DNA of 64,000 nucleotides. It comes from Ganoderma boninense (lineage: Eukaryota > Basidiomycota > Agaricomycetes > Polyporales > Polyporaceae). Location of the stretch: contig CM035307.1 in NCBI GenBank assembly GCA_002900995.3, positions 1,922,001-1,986,000 on the forward strand, read 5' to 3'. The translations under genes were made by a program, and so were the position numbers. Position 1 is the stretch's first letter, and each line of letters opens with the position of its first letter. This document shows, piece by piece, positions 1 to 12,253 of the stretch. The notes below the pieces were generated by a model, which saw only the letters and a program-made list of their open reading frames with translations, was not told the DNA's origin and did no database searches.

Positions 1-562
1 ACTTCCTGCGGACCGCGGGATGAAGGCCAGCAAGTGGGAGATTCTCAGCAAAGGTACGCCGATTCGCATCAAAATCCGCCACTCCCGGTCTCTGAATCGG
101 CTTCGTAGCTATCGACTTCATTGTCAATCTCAAGCAGAGCCATCAGGACATGAGCAGAGATATCGAAATGTTGCGGCATGAAGTGGAGAGCTACCGTCAA
201 GGCATGCCTCCACCGTTCGCTGGGGCCCCTCCGCACACCGTTGTGTATGGCCATGGGCCACCTGTCGGTGTTCCACCCTTTGCACCTCTTCCCGGTGCGC
301 CGCCGCCACCACACCAGCCGCCTCATACCCCACATACCCATCCGGCTGGCCCTTCCGGCCCACCGGGACCGCCAGGCCCTCCTCCCGGACACCCTGTACC
401 TCCGCCACACAACTCTCATCCCCTCCCTCACCCCCCTCCCAACAACCTCTCTCCCGTCCAGGTTCGTCCCAGAACGCATACCCGCCTGGCGCGGGTCCTC
501 CACAGCCGCAAACTGTGAACGGCAACGCTCAAGCGGGCACCCGGACGGACACGCCGTCATAG
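1..562 (+). CDS. bHLH transcription factor, C-terminal part (5' end outside window)
   Basis: Three exons can be joined: 2-53, 109-395 and 473-562 (stop TAG 560-562). The first encodes KASKWEILSK and continues across the 54-108 intron into AIDFIVNLKQ. This is the second helix of a basic helix-loop-helix domain, which dimerises and binds E-box DNA. A short coiled stretch follows (SRDIEMLRHEVESYRQ), then a Pro/Gly/His-rich tail typical of fungal activators. The second intron (396-472, GTACCT...CCAG, 77 nt) is inferred because the tail is cut off at 518 without it, whereas with it the frame continues to QTVNGNAQAGTRTDTPS. The basic region and first helix lie upstream of the window, so DNA specificity cannot be judged. 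Confident about the fold, not about the orthologue. Confidence 0.7.
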
Positions 563-1228
563 GTGTATTCGCACTGGAATCCTGAAACTGTAGCGATATC
601 ATTTCTTGTTTGATTCGAGGGCTTCCTAGTCGACCACCCGAAGGAGATATATTATGGTGTATCTTCATGTCTTCGTGGTTCTAAACGTCCGCGCATAGAG
701 ATGGAGAGTCTTTGCTGTATGCTTCCGCGGAGCCGTTATTATTGTTTGGGTATGCGTATTATTTCATTCTACCCTCAGGTCTCTGCTACTCCATAGGCGT
801 CACCCGGTCCGATCGACAGGTTTTGATCATTTCGGGTGGGACGGTCATATATTTCTAGACGTGGCTGGCATCCTTTCGCAGTACGATGTAGTCCAGCCGA
901 CATGAATACAATCGCACTGTTCCTCATAGACCTGTCATCTCTTGTTGTGCATCTGTTCTTGTCCCTTGTGTGTCGGATATCTGTTGGGATTTCATTGGAT
1001 ATCGCAGAACAAAAGAGGTACAAGAAGCGCGGGCGGCTCCTCACCGAGCGCACGCGTCTCTTGCACCCCGACCACCACCCTGCGCCAGCTTCAGCCTGGT
1101 CTACACCTTCCCTCCTGGCCCCTTCTCGCTCCATTGCCCCGATCTTTGGCCATTGCTTTGCTTGTATTGCTACCCGGAGTTTATCTACGGCCAGATCGCA
1201 TCCTCATCCACCCGGGAACTGAGACAGT
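563..1228. other. Intergenic region between the bHLH gene and TFG1
   Basis: 666 bp. Presumed 3' UTR of the bHLH gene followed by the TFG1 promoter and leader. Pyrimidine-rich tracts precede the TFG1 start. I see no convincing gene or RNA here. Confidence 0.5.
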
Positions 1229-3485
1229 ATGGCGAAGAAGGGGGCTCCTACGCTCTTCAATCCAAGGCCCAGTCGCCCCACCCTCCCTAAGAAGGAGCCT
1301 TCTACCGCCGACACCCCCTCCCCAGGCTCATCCCAGAACACGCCCAACCCCCAGTCCGCCCCCGGCACGCCCAAGAAGCCTCCAACGACCGGCGCGTCCC
1401 CCGCCACCCGCCCGGTGCCTCCGCGGCGGGCCCCCGCGCCGAAGGCGGAGGACGAAAAGGCACCCCAGCCTCCAGAAGGGCCGTTCACGGAGTATCGGCT
1501 GATGTCATCGAAGCTGAACGGGTGGAAGTACGACGTGATGAAATTCGAGTCGCGCAAGCGGGTCGAGATCAACGACTGGACGAAGCCCGTGAAGCTGAAC
1601 CGCAAGGATCCGCATCGGAACGACCCCGCCCTGCAACCTCAGGCGCAGCAGGCAGTCACGCCCATGGTTGGCTCCGACGGGAAGCTCGTCATCGGGGCGG
1701 ACGGGAAGGTGGTGATGGTCGACGCGCAGGGGCGTCCTGTGCGCGACCCCGCGGCGGTGGCCGCTGCAGAGCAGGCGAAGGAGGAGAAGGGGAAGGACAA
1801 GGGCACGGGTGCGGGGGACAAGGACAAGAAGCCGAAGCGGTTTCAGAAGAAGACGAGGCAGGTGTTCTTGGTGCCGGAGGCGACGCGGCAGCTGCGGCGA
1901 GAGGAGAAGTTCCCATGGGTGATCGAGGATGGGACGCAGAAGGAGGTGTGGGTGGGCAAGATCGAGGACGTGTCCAAATCACAGACGTTCGCAATGTTCA
2001 TGCCCGCGGCGAACGACGTGTTCAAGTTCGTGCCAGCGCATCGATGGTACAAGTTCCAGAAGAAACCGAGCCACCACATCCCGAACTTGGAGGAGGCGGA
2101 GTCGCTGGTGGGCACAGTCATCCTCGTCGAGCTGATCACCCCCCATTCATTGTCGTTGCGCTCCCTGTCGTAGATGACCAAGTTGCAAAAGCGCAAAGAT
2201 GCTACGCATTGGACGCTGCGACAGAAGACGGAGCAGGCTGCTGCGAGCAGCTCATCGCTGGTGCACAGTGCGGGTCAGAGTCTGGGGCCTGGAGGCCGGA
2301 AGCTAAGGACAGTGGACAGTGGTACTGGCGGACTGTTCGGGGACGATGACGAGGAGGGTGTGGATAGCAAACGCAGAGTGAAGCGTGAACTCGGAGCAGA
2401 GGGCTTCCTCGACGAGCTTGACTTTGAGGAGACGTTTGCAGACGATGAGGATAGGATGGAACACGATGACAAGGAGGATGAAGAGGCTAAGGAGCTGGAG
2501 GTGCTTTCTCTCTTATGCTCTCTTTCAACCGATTTCTCACATGATGCGTTTCTTAGGAGCGACTCAAGAGGGAGTACAAGACCGCGAACAAACTGCGCGA
2601 GGGGTACATCGACGAATCGGAGTCCGAGGACGATGAATCGAAGCTCACAGGCGCGGGTAAGAACCTGCAGAAAACCCTGAAGAAACTGGAGAAGGGTGGT
2701 GGGTATGAGGAATCGGACGATGAGAAAAACCCATACGCCAGCTCGGTACGTACGCCAATTTCCGGTTTACGCGGCATACTCACGTTAAACAGGAGGAGGA
2801 AGTGGAGGAAGAAGAGCCGCCCCCGGTTCACACCGGCCCTGCTATCCTCCCTCCGGAGCCCAAGCCGGGTGCACGTCCTGGAACACAGACGCCATCAGGT
2901 ACTATGCCCGGTGTCAAACCGTCAGTAAATGGCGTAGTCCCAGTCAAGACGGAGCCGCAATCTCGAGCTACCTCGCCCGTCCCCGGACACGGCGGCCATT
3001 CCATTGTCGCCAAACGAGCCACGAGCCCGAAGGTTCCGAAGCCAAAGTCGGGGATGGCGAGCCGCGCGGGAAGTCCTCTCGCAAGTCCCACTGGCGCGTC
3101 GCCTCCCGCCAGCCGTGCAACGAGCCCTGGCCGTGCCGACAGCCCACCGTCCGGCGCAAACGCTCCCCCGGCGGCTAAACTTCTCAAACGGAAAGCAACA
3201 GACGATGCTTCCGCTGTACCCTCAGACGGCGCTCCAAGGCCGAAAAAGAGGAAGGCACCCGGTGAGCTGGAAGACAGAATGGTGATCGAGTGGCTGAGAA
3301 ATACGCCGAACGCGACGACCCGGGAGTGTATCATGCATTTCACGCGCTACCTTACCGACGAGACGAAGAAGAGCAAGTTCACAGCCCTGGTCAAGGAAGT
3401 CGCGCAACTGAGCAACGGAGCCCTCGTCTTGCGCCCGGCGTACCGGGGGGGTGCGGGCGCACCATCGCCGGCGGCAGCTGGTTAA
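1229..3485 (+). CDS. TFG1: TFIIF alpha subunit (RAP74/Tfg1)
   Basis: Largest subunit of general transcription factor TFIIF, which escorts RNA polymerase II to the promoter. Four exons, 1229-2107, 2174-2500, 2557-2745 and 2793-3485, give 695 aa with consistent phases. Seen: a Pro-rich N-terminus; the dimerisation-domain core around residues 85-290, including EYRLMSSKLNGWKYDVMKFE and the late strand PWVIEDGTQKEVWVGK; an acidic middle (DELDFEETFADDEDRMEHDD); a Lys/Ser/Pro linker; and a C-terminal winged helix (VIEWLRNTPNATTRECIMHF...FTALVKEVA) like the RAP74 domain that binds TFIIB and the CTD phosphatase. The domain order is that of the family. The first intron could shift by a few bases. Confidence 0.93.
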
Positions 3486-4657
3486 CCCGGATTGACCCCC
3501 TTCCCCCAACCGCTGTCGCGCTCAGGATTTAGGGGGGCTGGAGGCCCGGCGGCATGGAATGTGAGGGCGTCCGTCGGTGCTTCTGGTGCCACCGCCCGGA
3601 CCAAGGTATGCACGTGGACTTTGATGGGCGATTTGTGGCCGTATACGATGGTACGGCATGTACTGTGACATAGAACACCCCGTTCACTCGACGGTGTCGA
3701 GTCTGTTTAAAAATACGACAGTGGGCCCAAGTGGCGTTGGAGCGCGTCGAACAGGTCTGCACTGGTACAGGTTCCGGGAGGGGTGCCGAGGGATGTGCGG
3801 TAGCGATGAAAAGATGGGCTTCTGGTATTATCGGTTCTAGAGTAGGATCATCATATGCGTGTGTTGAGGTTCTGGACTGGAATCACGCAAGAGATCACTG
3901 TGCATTTCCCAGAATATTGCCGAATATGACTGTGGTCAGTGCTCGTGGTGCATCATGATGGGCATAAGGCGGGAACATTATTAGAAGTGAGGATATTGGA
4001 GGGCTGCACTGGGGGCGTATCATGCATGGAGGAGGGGCCGTAAGTAATGCGAATGCGGAGGTCGGAGAGGGAGCTACCACAGGCTACCACGGTGGGTGAT
4101 GGTTGTTGGGAGCCGACTCGGATTTTGGATCAGAGGTCGCGTGTAATGAGTATTCCGAAATGTTGTGTTGGTTGAGTTACACAGGACGGGATGACAAGAC
4201 CGTGCAGACACGGCAAGAGGGGCGCCGGTGTCGGCTGGGGTGTGGTTGGCTGGCTGGGCTGGCACGATGACTGTGAACACGCCTGGGCTGTTGCGGCGGG
4301 ATGCGCGGCTGGCGAGGCTGCCAGTGAGGAGGTGGAGCGAGGCTGGAAAGGGCGCCGGGCCGACGGCTGATAGGGCGGGCACAGCTTCGGCACGCGCGGA
4401 GGGCATCCATGTGACACAAAAGGAAGGCGCACTGCCATTGGGGGTAAGAAAGATGAGGAGCGGCCGCTGGCGGCAGGCGGCAAGGGAAGGCCGGCGTGAT
4501 CGGGGCTAGCGCGTGTGGTCCTTGACGGGGAGCGCCAGCCTCTCTTGCCTCTGCAAGCCTCTGAGCCGCGAAGAGATATAAATCAACTCAGCATGTCGCC
4601 CGTCTCCCTCCTCATCCGCTCTTCTCCGTCGGTCTGTTTTTGCTTTCGCTCGCCGCC
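3486..4657. other. Intergenic region TFG1 - chitin deacetylase
   Basis: 1.17 kb with no supported gene. Short ORFs on both strands lack splice logic and recognisable motifs. The last 100 bp form the chitin deacetylase promoter and leader. Confidence 0.5.
4577..4582 (+). promoter_or_regulatory. TATA box of the chitin deacetylase gene
   Basis: TATAAA lies 75 bp upstream of the ATG at 4658, in an AT-rich pocket of otherwise GC-rich DNA, at a plausible distance for a fungal promoter. Inferred from sequence only. Confidence 0.45.
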
Positions 4658-6260
4658 ATGCCTTCCGCCGCTCGTTCTTTGCTCTTCCTCGCCGCCTCTT
4701 TCGCCGCCGCCTCCGCCGTCCCTCACGACTCCCATGACCACAACCATGCCGCAAACCGCGCCCTCCCATCCCGCTGGTACCACGACGAAGACCATCCTGT
4801 CCATGCTCTCTTCCGCCGCGGAACCACCGACGGCATAACATACCCCGCTATCGGGTCCAACGGTACGTCCCGCCCCCAATTAGACGCGCCACACTCGGTT
4901 TCATTCCAGCGCCTCTTCCTCTAGAATGGGCCGCAGGTTTTCCGGACAAGGTCGACTCCACCAAGCTTCCCCAAGCCTGGGTTGACGCATACACCCAAGC
5001 CAAGAACGCTGGCAAGATCCCTGCTAACGTCCCCGTCTCAACACAATCCAACGGCGGCAACCCCACCTACGGCAACCTCGACCCCACCGGCGCAGTCGTA
5101 TGTTCTACCACGTACAAGTGCCGCAACAACTCAACCGACGTCATCTGGGACGCCCCCGACGGCGTGTTCGCCTCGAGTTTCGATGATGGTCCCCTTCCGG
5201 TGCGTCTCGGACTTGGATCGCCTATCCTGGCGGTCGGGACGCCTCCTCGTCCACAAGAGCGCCTCCATCTGATGCCTAGGTCTTCTTCCACAGACGTCCC
5301 AACCGCTCTACGACTTCCTCAACGAGAACAACGTGATCTCAACTCACTTCTTCATCGGCACCAACATCCTCTACAACCCCAATGAGTTTACGTACTGCTG
5401 GGACACTCTCGGCGGTAAGTTTGCACGGCGCCTTCCAATAAGTAATGGGATCCTTACATCTTGCCTCCTCCAGGTGACTTGGCTGTCCACACGTGGACTC
5501 ACCCGTACATGACCACGCTCAGCGATCTTTCGGTCGTCGGCGAGCTCGCATGGACGATGCAGATCATCCACAACTCCACTGGCGGTCGCCTCCCCAAGTA
5601 CTGGCGCCCACCCTACGGCGACGCGGATAACCGAGTTGTGGCCATTGCCAAGGAGGTCTTGGGCCTCACCACGGTCATCTGGAACCAGGAGTGAGTGTCA
5701 CTGCTCAGCTTGCAGATTAGATCTATCAAACTAACCGCATACATGTCAGTACTGAGGACTGGAGCATCGGTGAGGCGGGCGGCGCGACACGCCCTGGCGT
5801 GGACCAGAACTTGCAGAAGTGGATCACGGGCCCCAAGTCGCCCGGCCTCGTCATTCTCGAGCACGAGCTGAGCAACGACACTGTCGGCGCGTTCATCCAG
5901 GCATTCCCCCTCATCGCCCAGAACGGCTGGAAGTTCGAGAGTCTCGCCCGAATGGACGGCGGCGCAGTCTACCAGAACTCGGCCGACGCCAACAGCTCAC
6001 TCACAATCGCCTCTGTCGGCCAGCTCGTTTCCGCGCCGCCATCGAGCTCATCGGCCGGCTCGTCTTCGTGGTCGTCCTCGCAGAGCAGCAGTTCTGGGGG
6101 CAACAACGCTGCGAAGACTACGACCCCACAGAGCGCGCAGGCCACTGGGGCCAGTGCCTCGACCACACACAACGGCGCGGTCGCAGGGTTCTTGTCGCCG
6201 CTGCTTGCGGGCGCGGCGACGCTCTTCAGTGTTGTGGGTACCGTGTTTGTGCTTCCCTGA
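4658..6260 (+). CDS. Chitin deacetylase (CE4 family), secreted and GPI-anchored
   Basis: Removes acetyl groups from cell-wall chitin to make chitosan; metal-dependent carbohydrate esterase family 4. Exons 4658-4862, 4925-5199, 5294-5414, 5474-5690 and 5750-6260 give 442 aa. Seen in order: signal peptide ([20 protein letters not shown]); catalytic motif 1 FDDGP with the base Asp; motif 2 HTWTHPYM with both metal-binding His; motif 3 [10 protein letters not shown]; motif 4 in TVIWNQDTEDW; motif 5 His in ILEHEL. A Ser/Thr-rich stretch of about 60 residues and a C-terminal hydrophobic tail ([20 protein letters not shown]) fit GPI anchoring to membrane or wall. All catalytic residues are present, so the enzyme should be active. 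Confidence 0.93.
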
Positions 6261-8652
6261 GCTTTCGGATTTCGGCGGTGCTCTGCTCCCGCTCTCGGTT
6301 TTGTTGCAGATTGTATGTTGATTTCATGAATGGACGGTGCAGCGCTATCCAATTCCCTCATCTATCTATCGCGGCATTTTACAGACAGACTATACCTCGT
6401 AATCCCCTTGATTCCCCTGCTATTCCCCGTTACCCGCTACCGTTGCCGTCGACTGTCGTGTTCCCCTTGCATTCATTCATCTTAAGATGGTGAGTGCTTG
6501 GGGGCGCGTGCTTGTTGTATGCTGCTCTTGGCGATTGACGACCCCGAACCCTTGTTTGCTATGCTCTCCTATGGTACCTCCTTCTAGCCGTTTAACCCCC
6601 GCTTCCTCCGGTATCGCATCGCATTGCATTTCTGGATAGTTGTTGCTACTTGCTGCTCGGGACTATTGCACATACTTACGACCCTTTATGGATCTCGTAA
6701 TCGCTTTGGAACACAGGAACGTTAGCTCGTATATCATTGCGCACGCATAACTCAACTGCAATCTGCTCTGCCCCTTCTTGCATTCCATTTGCACCACCAC
6801 TCACTGCCACTGCCACCGGTGCCACCACCTGCGTGCTTACCACTCGTCACTCGTTTGCTCGGTTTTTGGTCGGCCGAGTTCATCTTTTTGCTTTGTCATT
6901 TAGCGTACAGTAGCTTGAGGTCCGCGTCCTTTCATTAATGCTTCTGAACTTCTTCCTTTCCATAGCGGTCCGTTTCGGAATCGGACTGTTCTTCTTTCAT
7001 AGCGCGGGCTGAACACCCCGATCACACGGAGCTCAACAATTTCATTATGATCTTCAGCTGCCGATAGGCGACAGGACGGCGCGACATCGAGCTCGAGGCC
7101 GATCCCGGTCGAGAGGTTATTCATAGACTATGTAGGTACACAGAACTGGTTTTTTTTTTTTTTCGAAATGCGAACATGTGGTCGGCAGGAAGAAGAGCAC
7201 ATCTGGGCCCGGGTGAATCTGATGATCAAAGACGTTGCGTGGCAATGGTTAAAGCTCGCGGAGGTTGTAGGTAGCGTGGAAACTCGTGGAAAACTCTCCA
7301 GCGGGAGCGATTTCGGAATTGGAAGCAGGAGAGGCACGCATGGCCGACATGGGAGCTCATGGGAGCGGCTCGCGAGGCCGATGTTTGCCGGCTGCTCCGA
7401 AGCTCAAGGGGCGATTGCGTGCCGGCGAGATTGGAAACATAACAATAACCGTGGACCAACAAGTTGAAGCTACGATGGTCCACACTGCACTGCACAGTGG
7501 ACCGGGATGTTGACGTTGAAGATGGGGGACCGCCGAGAATAGTACACGGCGCGGTGGGAAGATGTGTGGTTTGTTGAGAGAGCTTCGCAGAGGGAACAGA
7601 GCACGGACGATCGAATGGCCGTCCAAGGATGAGATAAGATCTGAGGCGTTCATAGACCCGGCAGTCCCGGGCCGCTCTCTCTTCGCAGTGTCTCCGAGCC
7701 CGCGGCATCGAAGACGCTCATGGACTGAGCGTGCATCCGTCCGCAAGCAAACCCGGAGCCGTGGATGGGACCCGCCCGTAGGTCTCACCGCCGATACATG
7801 TCCCTATCCTCTGACGGAACCCTATTCCACAGCGGCCGCCTCGCCAGCACAAGTGTACTTATAAAGCAGCCCGCCCGATAGTTACAGCACCGTGGCCTCG
7901 TTGTGGCTAGCGCGGTCTCCACTCGGTCAAATTTCAGGTCTACGCGCCTTGTACATCATTGCTTCCGCCATGCTTCAAATTTTCTGAAGCACCGGCGACA
8001 GAAGGCCTTGTCCGCGTCCCCGAAGACCATCAGAACGTCCGTGAGTCTCCATTCCAAGCACAAGGTTCATGCGGCTCCTTTGAACGCCCGCGTCTCCAGC
8101 GCCGACCGGCGACATTTCCAAGAACGCTCTCCTCCCCGCTTTCACCGTGTCCTCACCTCCCAGCATTCAATCCTGGACACCCCAAAAGGACAGGTCATCG
8201 CCCTGCTGTCGGCAGCAGACATGGCGCCGGCTTTTATCCACCGCCACCGCAAGAAACGTTCCTGAATCTTGGTGGACTCGGACGCAGCGGCTCATCGTTT
8301 CGGGTTAGCAGCCCAAGTATGAAACAGGCGAGTAAACCACCACCGAACGGCGTCAGCGTCCCGGGAACATGTCAAGGTCGACGCCTGTTTTCTGTTTGAA
8401 ACGTTCCAAATCGTCGGCCAATATTTACGTTGACGTCAGTTGGAGAATCGCGATGCGTTCATGGATCCTTAGATGTGGCCAGTGTAGAATTCCGAGTCAT
8501 CAGGTGCCCAGTCCAACATACGATGACTGCCACCTTTCGTCGTCTACTGTGGGTTGATCATCCTGACCGCATACTCTGTCGTAGACTCGAACCAGTCGAA
8601 CGGGACACGTCAGCGGAGAGTGAAAAGAAAGACGTGTCCCTAACGACTGGTA

Positions 8653-8709
8653 AAACTGGGCGGCCCAGGGTGTTTGGCCCCGTGAGAGAACGTACTTAGG
8701 AAAAATCGC
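8653..8709 (+). repeat. Partial copy of dispersed repeat U (3' half)
   Basis: Contains AACTGGGCGGCCC, then CCCCGTGAGAGAACGTAC followed by TTAGGAAAAATCGC. These blocks occur in inverted orientation at 9103-9172 with small indels between them. It matches only the second half of the fuller copy. Confidence 0.6.
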
Positions 8710-9102
8710 ACTTGCGCCTTGTACGAGATGGACGAGAAGCAGCATACTCTCATATCCCAACACAAAGTTGACAATATAGCAGTATAAATGTAGGAATCCC
8801 TTACATCTCTAAATAAGCATCCAGAATTGATCGCACTCGAATCCATGGACGTCGTCGTTCAGACAAGAGGTGAGTGCTTGAATAGGCGCCTACGGCTGCC
8901 CGCAGAAAGCGCTGGAAGGCGGCTCTAGCGCTGGTGCGAAGCTGCACACCGACGAACAGCAATTAACTGGCCTTGCAGCCGGTACGGAGTCGTAAAACGT
9001 TATAGAAAGATATTTATACGGAATACAAGGTCATTCAGACTATGATCAAGAGGTAATAGCGCTGTTCTCGAGTAGAGCTTGCTCTTCTTCCTGCGGCCGT
9101 CT

Positions 9103-9199
9103 CGCGATTTTTCTAAGTACGTTCTCTCACGGGGTACCAAATCGGGGCACCCTGCCAAAGGGCCGCCCAGTTCTACTATGGCTCCCTGGGAAGTGAAAA
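9103..9199 (-). repeat. Fullest copy of dispersed repeat U
   Basis: About 97 bp. On the minus strand it reads from CACTTCCCAGGGAGCCATAG through AACTGGGCGGCCC to CGTGAGAGAACGTACTTAG and AAAAATCGC. One part pairs with 8653-8709 and the other with 9794-9816, both inverted. This suggests fragments of a small mobile element or a rearranged non-autonomous repeat. Confidence 0.6.
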
Positions 9200-9793
9200 G
9201 TCCCACAGGAAGTGAAAAATGGAGATAGACACTGATGTCTTTTGCCTGGCAGCACCAAACTTTGTAGGTTGGTAGTGAACAACGTAGAGATTAGTTCTTG
9301 GAAGTTTCAAGCCTCCGAGGAATTTCGACAAATGTTGTTTTCGGGGTCGACTGTAAGCATCGTTCTGTGCATTGATGGTCAGATCTGCATTCGAATTTTA
9401 AGCCGATCCCCTCAAAACTTCCCTCGGAGTGTTATATAGTACATAACATATCTAAACGTGCTACCCGATTTGCTGGAAGATGACCATGAAGTACTATACC
9501 AAAGAATGTCGTCTGCAGAGGATTCCAAAATATTACGTGACGAGCGTCGTGCTCACTACCTCCATCTGCTCAACATGCCGTCATGACCGGCAGTGACCAC
9601 CGCTCCATCATTTCTTTCATTACAGGGTGAAAACGCACTCCGACCACCGGAAGACATCCGAGGCCCTTCCTAGCCAACTTTTCACTCTCAAAAGTAGATA
9701 TTCTGTTAGAAGAGAGTAATGTACGTTCGTCTACGAAGTTTCAAAGGCGCAGCTCTTCAAACGCGCTTTGTAGAGCTCACGCAATCAAATTTC

Positions 9794-9816
9794 TTTCACT
9801 TCCCGGGGAGCCATAG
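9794..9816 (+). repeat. Partial copy of dispersed repeat U (5' half)
   Basis: Reads TTTCACTTCCC then GGGGAGCCATAG, the inverted counterpart of 9174-9199 with one mismatch in the core. Confidence 0.55.
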
Positions 9817-12253
9817 TACCAGCCGTTCCGGTGGTCAGAGAGAATCGCCATCACCGGATCTCGGCTGGGTTCGAGCCTACCTCTGTCGCAGCATCCATGC
9901 ATTTATCGGATAAACTGCCGCTTTGCGGCACCATGGGCTGACGATCGCGTGCGGTCACTGCACCGTGCAGATGCGACCCTTCAATCATGCCTTCTTGACT
10001 GATATCTTTTCCTGTAGCCACGCTCGAACGTCGACGTGATTCAGCACAGGGAATGGAATGCCGCCACCGACGTGTTGAGGAGCAACAACGGCCTAGGAGC
10101 CTCACCACAAGACGGTCGCCTGTTCCAGTAAGTGCGATGCTAATCCTCCCTTAGCCGCGGCCATTTGATCTGTCGTCTTGCACGTGATGGCCCCCTACAT
10201 CTCTTACTCCATCCTCCATGCACGACATCAGACCGGCCCTGACGAGCAGGCTGCCGAAAGATGTCCGCCGCAAATGTCTTCTAAAGCCGGACGCCGATCT
10301 TTTCCATCTGACGAGGGCCGTGCGGCTCCTGGGACGCCGTGTATCGCCGGGATCGTTCAACTGGACACCGCCATGCGCCGCCGTCCGACGCTGACGTCCC
10401 TAGGCGTGCCATGAAGAGTGAAATCTAGTTATTCTCAGTACAGCGATGTATGGTAAATCGTTGAAAGCCACTGTCTGGACGCACGCCACCGAGCTTCGCA
10501 CGTCCGACGCTCGACGTGCCCCCGCCTTCGCCGTCGACCAGCGAGAGTCTGCCGAGGACTTAACAAGGACAAAAACATTAAGATATCGCGAGGGAGACTC
10601 ACATCACGGGCCTAGGCCCAGGGGAAAATATAAAACAGAGAATCTGGACGAGCACAAAGTCTCCAGTTTTCCATGACTCGTGACGGTCGTCGGACGCAGC
10701 TCACCTGCCATGCGCCGGCGACTGGCGCCTCAACATCAGTGTCGAAACGGGGGGCGGGACGCACCTCACTTCGCACGGTCGACGTCGACAGCGTCGCCGG
10801 CGACTTAACATTAATATCCGCCAGGATCCCCACCGGTAAATCCGGATGACAGGTCTCACGACTGGGTGTAAGTAACTCACGTCCTCGAGTCGCCTGAAGG
10901 TGCCCGGCGAGCTGAATACACTGTGCGCTTTAGCTGCGACTCTCGACTGTCTATTCTGGGCCGCCGTGGCATCCTTGCGCGCATCAGCATCCTGGACCAA
11001 ATTACAGTATAGAATAGTAGACGGCGCAACGGCCGCGAAAGTGCGAACCTTCCCGTCTACGGGCCCGGGTAGGCGCGGCGGCGCTTCGCCGTTCAATTTG
11101 GCCATGGTCCGTCGCTGCTCGCAACCAATCCCGTCGACACCACGTCGCTTTCCTCGAGTTCTCGAAATCCTAACGTAGCAGGCGGCCGCCGGGCGGGGAT
11201 GGATTTAGAAGTGGAATACCTGCGAGCCATACAATTTACACAGCTCTGAGAAGGCACAGTGACCGTCACTTTGAATGAGGCGGTGGATAGGGCGGCACGG
11301 AGGACGACCACCGTACAACGACGACTTCTCTGACATTTAGTTTCGGGCGCACTCGGTTGCTGTACCGTATACGCCGTTAGGGCGCTACTCTATGTGCACT
11401 CCCATGTGCCATTTAAATCAGTACAGTACGATGGTCCCTCCGGTCATACGGCGGTTCGCATGCCCCTTCTCAACTCAACAAGCACTCACCATCGATGAAG
11501 CGGTTTCAATTACAATAATGCGAAGTCGGTTTCGATAGTAGACCCAAATTCACACTAACACAATGTCATCTTCATGTAACATGCAGTACGGCCTCGAATA
11601 ACAGCGTACACACATTCACAGACAACCGAGAGACACTCATTAAGTCATAAAGTCATGATGACAGCGGCAAAAGGTACGGGAGGAAGGGGCGCGGGGCGCG
11701 AGGCGAGTACAAGACTGAGGGCTACAGCGAGCGCGATGTGACCGAAGGGGGAGGGAAATGAAGTCGAGGTCGTGAACGTGAACGTCAGTAAATGCGAAGG
11801 CCCGAGTGCAGAGACCATAAGATAAATGCAATGCAAAACTATGGACGGGAGAATGAAAGCGGGATGGTGACCAATGCGGAACAGAACGCAGGAGTAATGG
11901 GGGGGGAAGGTGAGCAGGGAGTGATGCGAAACACGACCGACGCTGATCTCATCAAGAATGTCCCAGCGAGTGAATAATACAGGGAGTGCACCGTGGCCTG
12001 GGCAGGAAATACATGCCGGCCTCTCAAGGCCAAGCACGATGCGACATAACGGCGCAACGAATGAGGAGAGACGTGAACGAAGAGTTCGAAGCGCAGCAAG
12101 GACGCGTCAGAGCGTGAAAGGCAGAACAGTCCGAACGATGGAGTCGAGACTATCAGTGGCCAACGCGCTGGCTTGCCTCGCGGCGGGCGTATCTACGGGC
12201 CATGTCCGACGTTGGTCAGCATCAGCGGCCCGGGTATGAGGGTGTTCCATCCA

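Larger units (their letters stand above)
6261..12253. other. Gene-poor region of about 6 kb
   Basis: No ORF here carries a recognisable domain or a convincing spliced structure. I saw no reverse transcriptase, integrase, transposase or tRNA signature. The first part is the 3' flank of the chitin deacetylase gene, and about 12.0-12.25 kb is the 3' flank of the kinase on the other strand. In between are a repeat family (8653-9816), a poly-T tract near 7151-7163, and CG-rich patches at 10.2-11.1 kb with small palindromes such as GGGCCTAGGCCC at 10608-10619. It could be a degraded mobile-element graveyard, or it could hold non-coding transcripts that cannot be seen from sequence. Confidence 0.5.

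Noticed and set aside
7151..7163. Poly-T tract as evidence for a retroposed poly-A tail
   Set aside because: No target-site duplication or coding remnant flanks it; a simple homopolymer is enough.
9860..9890. T-arm-like sequence (GGTTCGAGCC) suggesting a tRNA
   Set aside because: The B-box match is imperfect, the T stem does not pair, and no acceptor, D or anticodon arm can be folded around it.
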